Source: Ophthalmolycus amberensis (lineage: Eukaryota > Chordata > Actinopteri > Perciformes > Zoarcidae). From it: DNA of 64,000 nucleotides. The position numbers were made by a program, and so were the translations under genes. Each line of letters opens with the position of its first letter. Position 1 is the first letter of the stretch. The notes beneath the pieces were generated by a model that worked only from the letters and a program-made list of their open reading frames with translations, ran no database searches and had not been told where the DNA came from. Shown here piece after piece: positions 56,001 to 64,000 of the stretch. The stretch spans positions 434,001-498,000 of the forward strand of contig JAFEUB010000840.1 in NCBI GenBank assembly GCA_024529925.1, given 5' to 3'.

Positions 56001-59000
56001 TTAAACTTGCATCAGATAAAACGGTTTCCTAACCAAACAACAACAAAAAGGCAAATTTAGATGCAAAGTTGGACAGCCTTTGCTTCACAGTCAAATCAAA
56101 CATTAAGTATTAATGGTTTTTATTTGCTAATACAACCAAAATAAATATTGGTAAATTGTGTGTAGATCAACACCATCTTTAAGTAACTAAGGCTGACCAA
56201 TAATACAGGAAAGAGTGGACAGTATTAACAGGCAAAACATATACACCAATCAATTAATCCTGGCATTTACTGTTAGTGCTGTGGTAGTTGGACACACTGC
56301 TTTCAAACGGCATTTAGACAAATACTAATGCTAGAGCTAACATTTGCAGAACAAGTAGCACGGCAATAATTACTGTATTTTCTACCCACACACCCTTAAC
56401 ATACACTATGAAGGTGGTATTACCCCGAACATAATCCTATTCATTCACTGTTGAGCACATCACTTATTTCATTTAAATTGGTTTAAAATCATTCTTCGTG
56501 TCACATATTGAGATCGGGGGCATCGTGGTGGAAGAAAGGTTGGGGCGGTTACTATCTAGCTGCAATATCCCCAGTTCTCTCTCCCCTCATTTCCTCTATA
56601 CTATAAAACTGTCCGATAAAAAGGCAGAAAGCAAGACTGACTAGTTCAGGTTATAATATGAAATAAATATTAAGGGGCGATAACTGCAGCCCCTTTATAT
56701 ATTGCCATGCATATCATAAATGGAAAATGCGATCAATATATATACTTGAGCATTCAAAGCACTGCATCAAGGTTGTTGGTCTCTGATAGTCTGGTGCGCT
56801 ACATCGAGAGACCATTTCATCAGGCTCATTAAAAACCTACTAATTAAATATGGCTTATATGCCATCCGAGCAAGTCATATGTGGTATCATGATACACTCC
56901 AGCTACTACAAGTTTAAATGGTGCAAATACCCTAATTTTCATAATTTGTACAGATTGCCTCTTCTTTGTGCTCAGTATTCAAGTGCAATTCCCTCTCCAC
57001 CGATGCATAAGGACACATCCCTTAATCTCTGCCAGAGTTTGGAAGCTGCTGTGAACAGTTTTTAGGGTGTATCTTCAGCGTATACAAGCTTTATAAATGA
57101 GCCCTCTGAGATCCGCGTCTATGATCTGTGATGTCACATTGATGTACAGCCTGAAGCTGTTCTTCTACTTCAATGGTTGGGGAAACTGACTGGGTGGATT
57201 TTGTTTAACCATTATTTATCCAGGGAAACCTGGATAAGCACACATGCTACTGTTCGGCGTGATTGTACTCAATTCCCTCGGCTGTCTAGTACAACCATAG
57301 TCTGACGCTATTGATCAGTCAACCCTCTGCACTTAGCCACGCTAGTGTTTTTGACGGGACAATTTGTGATTCAGGTGATAGCAAAAGGATTGACCCTCTG
57401 CTGAATGTCAGAACCTCAGAACCTGATACTGCTGTTAGATTGATTGGCAGGTGTTTTTTATACCAACGCCAGACTGCATCTAAATTATGAATGCTTTTAT
57501 GGCAGGTAGTGATAGTGTTAGATGATTGTTTACATCAGTAATATTGTAAACACTGCACTTCATATTGCTGTATTAATGCAGTATAAGTCAAACACCTCGA
57601 TCATAATCAGCATATGAAAAAGACACTTGGAAACAACGGATTCGGCCCTTTTGTGCCTTGTGGTGTTATCTTGTTTGTTCTGCAACATTGAACACTGCCA
57701 TCTGTATCCTTTCCTCAAACATGTCAATCCACCAAGTAGCATTTTACAGTGTGGATGAAGGCAGTATAACGTGAGAAATCATTCTTCATATGCTTCTTTC
57801 AGCCAGGTTTTTGGATTCAAACCAGCAATGTTGACAGTCACTTGTCTGCTTTTCCAACTGTTGCTCAACCTCATAAAAAAAACACCCAAAATAACATACC
57901 CTCAAATGCATCAGGAATTGCTCAGCTTAGTAAACCTATTCATACTACCATTCCAGAGTAAATGGAGATGCAATGAATATTTGTATCTACATTTTAAAGG
58001 CAATATCACCATTCCAATACAGAACCCATGGATAATGATGCAACGTCTTCTCCGACTCCTTGCTACAACTGTGACTGTAAATTTAATGATGAACACTAAA
58101 AATACAACATTTATGATACCATTTTTATAGATACACTCAGGCGGTCTCTGTGTGTTTCCCATGTTTACTGTATACATGTTGACTCTTGTTACTTAAAAAC
58201 TATTTATTATCATATAGCCATGTTATAAATCTGATAAATCCCCTTAAAAACATTGACATAGTAATAAGCACAATGAATATTGATCAATACTCATAAATGA
58301 CTGAAGAGCTCCATGCTATGCAGGCAGATACATGGAGAATGCCAGGCCCCTGAGTACTCCAAATGTGGTCCATGCAAGCTGAATATAATGATATAAGGCT
58401 TGTTGGTGTGAGTGCTTCCGTACAGCCGTGCTCCCACCGCGGCTCTATAAAGAGAATAGTACAAGTCAGTCAAACTTGATTTTGATGACTGCTGACTCCC
58501 CCCTAAGGCCCACTTCTTCCTGCTGGCCCTTTACTGAAGAACCGCAACAGAAATCTGCATTTTTTATTTTGCAACGATAACCCAGAACTTAGATTTAAGC
58601 CAGTGTGACTGTAAAATGCAAAGTTTGAATGCTTCCTCTCCCCATTAACAGTGGACACTGTGTTTTCTGAGTAAAGGTTTGTTTAGGTACATTGTAAAGC
58701 TGAGAATTTCTAATTTCCAGCAATATCAAACGTTTTATTATAGACTGACGAGGAAATGATCCCGGATCTTATTTCTAAGAAGGATATATTTGTACGACTT
58801 TATGATTAGAATACATATTTAAATATGTGCAACATGCAGTTGGTTTCGGAATTCTGTAAACTGAAGACCCCATGTCGTGAAAACGTGCATTTAATATGCA
58901 TATGTTCTATAAATGACCATCTTCCATCACATCCTCTTTGTAACTGTGCCATGGTGGACCCGTTGTAAACACCAGTCTCCGGTCCAGGGCTCAGGGAGAT

Positions 59001-61955
59001 TTAAGGCGGAATTCTAATGCTGTTCTTACAAGCTACAACTTCCTTTCAGTATTATCTTTGTGTACCCTTCAACATCAAACTCTGTTCTGCTTATGTCACC
59101 GTTTCCTTTTCTGTCCTTTTCCAAATCAATTATGCATCAGTGTGGCATCACAGATTTGGGGCTCAAGCAAACGCTTTTCTGTCTTTTTTTTTTCATCTAC
59201 ACAGGAGGAGACAGTGGTGAGTGTTCACTAATGTTGAATAAACTGGACAAAGGGACTGTGTCTAAAAAAATCACGGGTGCTCCCATGGAACATCAAACAT
59301 TCTTTAAAATGAGCTAGCATGGAGCTAGATTAAGAATGTTTTGGAGGCTGCTGGAATCCAACAGATAGTGCTGATTTACCTAAAAAGCTAGCAATTAAAT
59401 ATCTGGAAAGAAAAGAGGAGTATAAAAGTTAAATGTCACAGAACGATTCCTGCTCTTATGTCGACCAAAAGGTTAAAGGCTTTTCATCCATGAGGAAAAA
59501 TGCTCTCGCCATGCATTTATTTATACTCTGGGCTGTTATGGCTTTTTCAAGTGTCCCTACAGGGCTGTCTGCACTTCCAGCACCTCTCCACTCTTACGCA
59601 CTTTCCCTGGTGGGGCTTGACTGCACTAGCGAGCATGTAAAGCTCGTCTCGGAGCACTCTTCCCTCTGCCTGGGGAACGACACCCTCAGAAAACACCTAC
59701 ATGAAAATGCAATTAAAAGCTTCTTTCTCTGAATAGTACAGCCTGTTTTAGGGGACAGCGGCAGGAAATGTAGTGTGAGAGCAACATGGTGCCGGATGGA
59801 CTGGGGATGAGGGGACTGAGCTGGTATGCCATCTGCATTCTCCATCCCAGCCACTCATCTAACATCCATCATTTCGGCACTTAACCGTTTTTATCTGATG
59901 AAACACACTCGCAACGTACACACACCCTGCCTATTTATACCAGTACTGAACACAGCCAATATTCCACCACATCCACCAATCTAACATGTAGCAGGCCTTT
60001 TTTTATTTCAGTATGTGGCGATGAGGACATTTCTAACTAATTTCAAACAAAGCCTGACCAGTTCGGTGCATGGTCATATCTTGTGAAATAGATTAAAAGT
60101 TACAGTTTCTAATCCTTAGATTTGAGTCGGTATTTTAAGCCATCTAAAAAGGTGTCGATGCTTTGAGAATGTTCAGTGAGTGCAAAGTGGCAAGGGAAAG
60201 CAAGAGTATGTGAGCCAAATGTTTAATTGGACAAATGTTTACTGTTAAGGATTAGTCTGCCTCTTATGAATTCTTGGAAGGACATTTCAAGCATGTGTGT
60301 TACAACCTGGTGCTGTAGTTATGGATTTCAAGCAGTGTCTTAACTCTTTCCCCAGAGCTCTTGCCTATGATATAGAGTGCATCTCCATTAATCCTGCTTT
60401 TTAAGAAGCTGACCAATCAAAATACCTCATAGCTATTACCCTGTAGCCCTTATAAGTAAAGGCAATGATTAAGTTCCCACCGTTATGTCCACTGTGGCTG
60501 TCTCTCATGTGTTTACGTGGATCTCTGCATAAACAGCATAATCTGGCAAAAAAAGAAAAGGCTTATTTCGCGAAAAGGGACCAAGCTGAACATCCCTCTC
60601 TTTGCATTTATGGCTCCTTGTAATTGGATGTGGAGATGTGAAATACCTTTGTGGCATTATGGAACTCCCCCAGATACAGTATAGCATTTGGTGGCGAAAT
60701 GCTGTCATCTCTTCAGGAGAGGCTTGGCAGAGAGTGGTCCTAGTCCTTTATGCAAGCCACTCCAGGAGGAATCCTTTAATTGGCATTAAATAGGGCACAT
60801 AGAGAAAACATACCCTTGCCAGCGGAAGTGTCTTCGGGCCAGTGATGCCTCAGCTACCCTTCCTCCAACAAAATAACGTTCCCAAACAACTAAACTCTAT
60901 TCTCGATTAGATTTCAAGGGAATTGCATTTCCTCCCAGATTAAGGCTGCGTTCATTGAAAATTGAAAATTGAAACAAAACCAATTAAAATTACTTGGATA
61001 TGTTTCGTAAAACATCACGGATGGGCTTAAAATATGTATGTTTGCTACATCATTTAAGTTATGGACTTCATTTAAAAACAGTTAACTTTTGGTTTTACAC
61101 AGGACACGAACAACCGTCTCCTGGGTGAAAGTCATGTTTGTTTGACTCCCCCATCCACCCTGACCACCCCGACCATCCTTCCTAGACAGACTTGAAAATA
61201 TGTTTCCTTTCGAAATGTATTTCACAATGCCGTTTAGTTGTATGGGAATGTCATTTTTAGTCGACGAGGCCAGATTCAGTTGCATGTTTTGTATCAATTT
61301 TCTGCAACAGATGTTAAAAAGGAATTAAAGATCTTGTCTTCTATCTGGCCTTAAAGCACCGGATTCAAACATTGATGCAGTGCTGTAACGTTCGGCCCGA
61401 GACACATGTAAAGAACTGTACCGGCATTTGAACGAGTGTTCTGAAGCTGGATAAGAAAACAGTGTTGTTGTAGCATCTGCTTGGTAATTTATCAAGTGTT
61501 ATCTGCTCTGTTGAAGAAAAGAGCAGGGATTCACTCACACGTACCTATCGTGGTTTTGTGAAATCTGTTTCTGTCATGTTGCTTGTTGAATCAAAATAAA
61601 AAACAAAAAAATCCATTTCGTTATTACATTTCTTCAGTTGGAGTATTTGTGCTCCATTGGAAGGCAATCAAAAAAGTAAATATCGTGAGACAACTGGAAA
61701 TGTAGCTGTTTTTAAATTGCAGTGTGGCAAGCCATGAAGAAGGTTATAATTATTTAGAGATTATCATTACCGAAATCTATCCCTCTTATGAATGTTTTTT
61801 TTTTTGGGTGCTTGATTGTATATCTCATTAAGCACTTCATGCGTTCAACGTCACCGTATGATGCAGATACTGTCCTGCTGAACCTTCCAACATAAAAGAA
61901 AATCTGCAACATGATGATCTTTTGAGTTGTGTGTTTAAGTGTGGGCTGCTTTTGT
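53061..61955. other. gene-free stretch with simple repeats; candidate conserved block 60350-60800
   Basis: No supported gene. Contents: a 10-bp tandem repeat (CATTCTGGAG)n with a C-run at 53945-53996; (GA)n near 54281-54302; T-runs near 55858-55868, 59186-59195 and 61796-61805. The 60350-60800 segment has few simple repeats and even composition and might be a conserved noncoding element, an inference only. Confidence 0.35.
53945..53996. repeat. (CATTCTGGAG)n tandem repeat and C14 run
   Basis: Three full and one partial 10-bp units, then a run of about 14 C and CACCCCCACCCC. Directly read. Confidence 0.85.
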
Positions 61956-63146
61956 TAGCATTAGCGAATATAATATATCTTCGTACATCTTTTCATGCAG
62001 ACATACTTACAGACTAAGGTCTCTCAAGGCTACCAAACAGAAGAAGTGAAACGAAGCAGCGTGTCTTCTCATTAGAATCTAAAAGCAACGAGGCAATAAC
62101 TTGTTGCTCGTAGCAGTCTGCAGTTAGCCGTAAATGCTACTCAGAGCTATGAGCAACGTCGACACGCTGCATGAGAAGATCAGCTTTTTCTCAAGTCTGC
62201 CAGTGGATCCTAACAGCCCGGAACAGTGTGACAGAATCCACCATCACAAGGGCTTCCGAAAGTCTGGGACAGTTCTAGATTAAGGAGACGGCGTAATGCG
62301 TGTTTTTGTGTGCGTGTTTTTGAGGTTTGCAATATAACTGCTGTCCGGAGTCTGCATTTGGGTCCTTGAACACACCACATCATGTAACGTTACCGGTACC
62401 TTCATGGCTGAATAACAACGAATGGCTGAGATAAAGCAGACTATCATCATACCAGCCATTGTAAACACAATTATACATGAACTAAGATCATATCTGGAAG
62501 ATATCTAGAAGATTTGCCACAATTGTGGCCAACAATCAACGAACTATGATCGCTGTATGGCGCTCTCTCCGCCGTCTCACCATGGAGCATATGGAGCATT
62601 TTTCTCCGTGACAAATGCTTTCAACAACACGCTGAATGCGTGACAATGGCTGGTATGATGATAGTCTGCTTTATCTCAGCCATTCGTTGTTATTCAGCCA
62701 TGAAGGTACCGGTAACGTTACATGATGTGGTGTGTTCAAGGACCCAAATGCAGACTCCGGACAGCAGTTATATTGCAAACCTCAAAAACACGCACACAAA
62801 AACACGCATTACGCCGTCTCCTTAATCTAGAACTGTCCCAGACTTTCGGAAGCCCTTGGTGATGGTGGATTCTGTCACACTGTTCCGGGCTGTTAGGATC
62901 CACTGGCAGACTTGAGAAAAAGCTGATCTTCTCATGCAGCGTGTCGACGTTGCTCATAGCTCTGAGTAGCATTTACAGCTAACTGGCTTGGCAAAACAGC
63001 TATTCAGAGCTATGAGCAACAACAGTTACCGGTATTGCCTCATTGCTTTCGTTTGGTAGCCGTGAGAGACCTTAGTCTGTAATGTATGTATGTATGTCTG
63101 CATGAAAAGATGTACAAAGATATATTATATATTCGCTAATGCTAAT
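61956..63146. repeat. 1.2-kb inverted repeat (foldback) with near-identical inner arms
   Basis: The inner arms are 62131-62462 and 62643-62975, 332-333 bp. I find a single 1-base difference (CATCACAAGG versus CATCACCAAGG on the inverse). The outer parts, 61956-62130 and 62976-63146, are still alignable in inverse (TTAGCATTAGCGAATAT, CTTTTCATGCAGACATAC, TTACAGACTAAGGTCTCTCA) but differ by several indels and substitutions. The spacer 62463-62642 is 180 bp. No transposase is coded. The matching 61-62-codon frames on each arm are the same DNA read twice. Confidence 0.92.
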
Positions 63147-63269
63147 CACGGTTAGCATTTCCCCATTGGCCGTAATGTTAAAATTAGCTTAGAAGCTAGC
63201 AACATGTTATGATGTTCATAGAAGAAGACAACTTTAGTACGGTACTGTTGAAAGCATCTTGCTGTTCAA

Positions 63270-63389
63270 CAGGGACACCTGCGGCTTATAGACCAGTGCA
63301 GCTTATCTATGTACAAATTCTTTATTCTGCTAAAAATCAGCTGGTGCGGCCTGTATACCGGTGCGCTCTATAGTCCGGAAAGTACGGTA
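63270..63389 (+). repeat. terminal segment of a 'TATAGTCCGGAAAATACGGTA'-type DNA transposon
   Basis: GCGGCTTATAGACCAGTGCAG near 63282-63302 and CTATAGTCCGGAAAGTACGG at 63368-63387 are, from memory, the repeated subterminal and terminal motif of a DNA-transposon family abundant in fish. It probably forms the right end of the element that contains the inverted repeat at 61956-63146. I do not find a matching left end near 61900. Confidence 0.5.
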
Positions 63390-64000
63390 GTCTTATTTGC
63401 TGGGTGTGATTCGAGGGAAGGCAAAGTATACACTCGAAACCCCATTATGCTTTGAAAACAATGTCAAAACAAATGACAATGAGCACTAAAATCAAAGTAT
63501 TGCTGAATGATTAATAATACAAGATTTTTTGTCACACCACTATATGCCATTTGCTTCACCTCGCATATTTGGCTTTGAGGACACACAGAGTAGCAGCATA
63601 AATAATATTTTTCAGTCACTCTCTTCTTCAGCACAAATGAGATTGCTGTGTGTTGGCCGCGTGTTTGCTCTTTTCGATGCGAGAATGCCCACTGCACACA
63701 GTATGCTCGAACACTAGGTTCAAATTGCCTTTTCAGAAAACAACCATGGCTTTTTTCTCTCTACTCTAATTGCATAAGATGCTAATTGGACTGTGAGAAT
63801 GGCCTCCCGAGTTTCATTAGGGATTTCCACGATGTGAATTCAAAAATAAGTGGAGAAGCAAAAAGGTTTTTCAATGGCTGCCACAAGACATATGGGTGGC
63901 TTTGCCCTGAAAGCATATTCATAATTAATACACAAAGTGTGGTGGAAGGTGGCTTTTTTTGACCATATGAAAAGAAGATGTACACTTGGCATGCAAGAAA
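63390..64000. other. gene-free end of window; possible conserved noncoding block
   Basis: No gene. The segment 63730-63950 contains CTAATTG, GCTAATTGG and CATAATTAATAC in otherwise even sequence, which could be an enhancer-like element, but there is no direct support. Confidence 0.3.

Noticed and set aside
62280..62825. Two frames coding the same 58-residue peptide
   Set aside because: They are the two arms of the inverted repeat read on opposite strands, so this is one sequence counted twice.

Overview
The window reads as vertebrate nuclear DNA, most likely from a ray-finned, probably spiny-rayed (percomorph) fish. It is AT-rich, with no operons, no convincing host exon and no structural RNA gene. 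It does carry a typical teleost set of mobile elements: a gammaretrovirus-like endogenous retrovirus (ERV), hAT, piggyBac and Tc1/mariner-type DNA transposons, 5'-truncated LINE tails and short tracts of (GT)n, (GA)n and poly(G). The host sequence behaves as a gene desert or the inside of a very large intron. The organism call is an inference from repeat content, not from a host gene.

Layout: 1010-2465 is a DNA transposon with short terminal inverted repeats (TIRs). Positions 3066-3306, 8240-8450, 10182-10510, 19925-20110, 35761-35995 and 49701-49775 hold diffuse interspersed repeats, several in related pairs. Positions 12305-19760 are a complete provirus in outline: two 634-bp LTRs that I read as identical, a 4-bp target duplication, primer-binding site and polypurine tract. 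Inside is a 2-kb repetitive leader, a gag-like fragment, three broken pol pieces and a long env reading frame. Positions 20348-22194 are a non-autonomous hAT element with a perfect 8-bp target duplication. Positions 22465-22945 are a mariner-type deletion derivative. Positions 28873-30074 are a TIR element into which a second hAT (29025-29759, perfect 8-bp duplication, BED zinc finger on the minus strand) has inserted. A related hAT fragment lies on the plus strand at 51426-51960. Positions 39367-39828 are a LINE 3' end. Positions 41415-42047 are a solo LTR with a 4-bp duplication. Positions 43635-45194 are a decayed piggyBac transposon on the minus strand. Positions 61956-63146 are a 1.2-kb inverted repeat with almost identical inner arms.

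The provirus is the most informative object. Its LTRs say it inserted very recently, but its coding interior is heavily deleted and frameshifted. A 34-bp unit is repeated about six times exactly where the first integrase catalytic aspartate should be coded. The simplest reading is a defective genome copied and inserted using proteins supplied by another element. Its leader also carries six copies of a motif that, on the minus strand, resembles the CTCF core site.

Limits: family names for repeats rest on motif recognition from memory, boundaries given as round numbers are approximate, and no search or alignment program was run.
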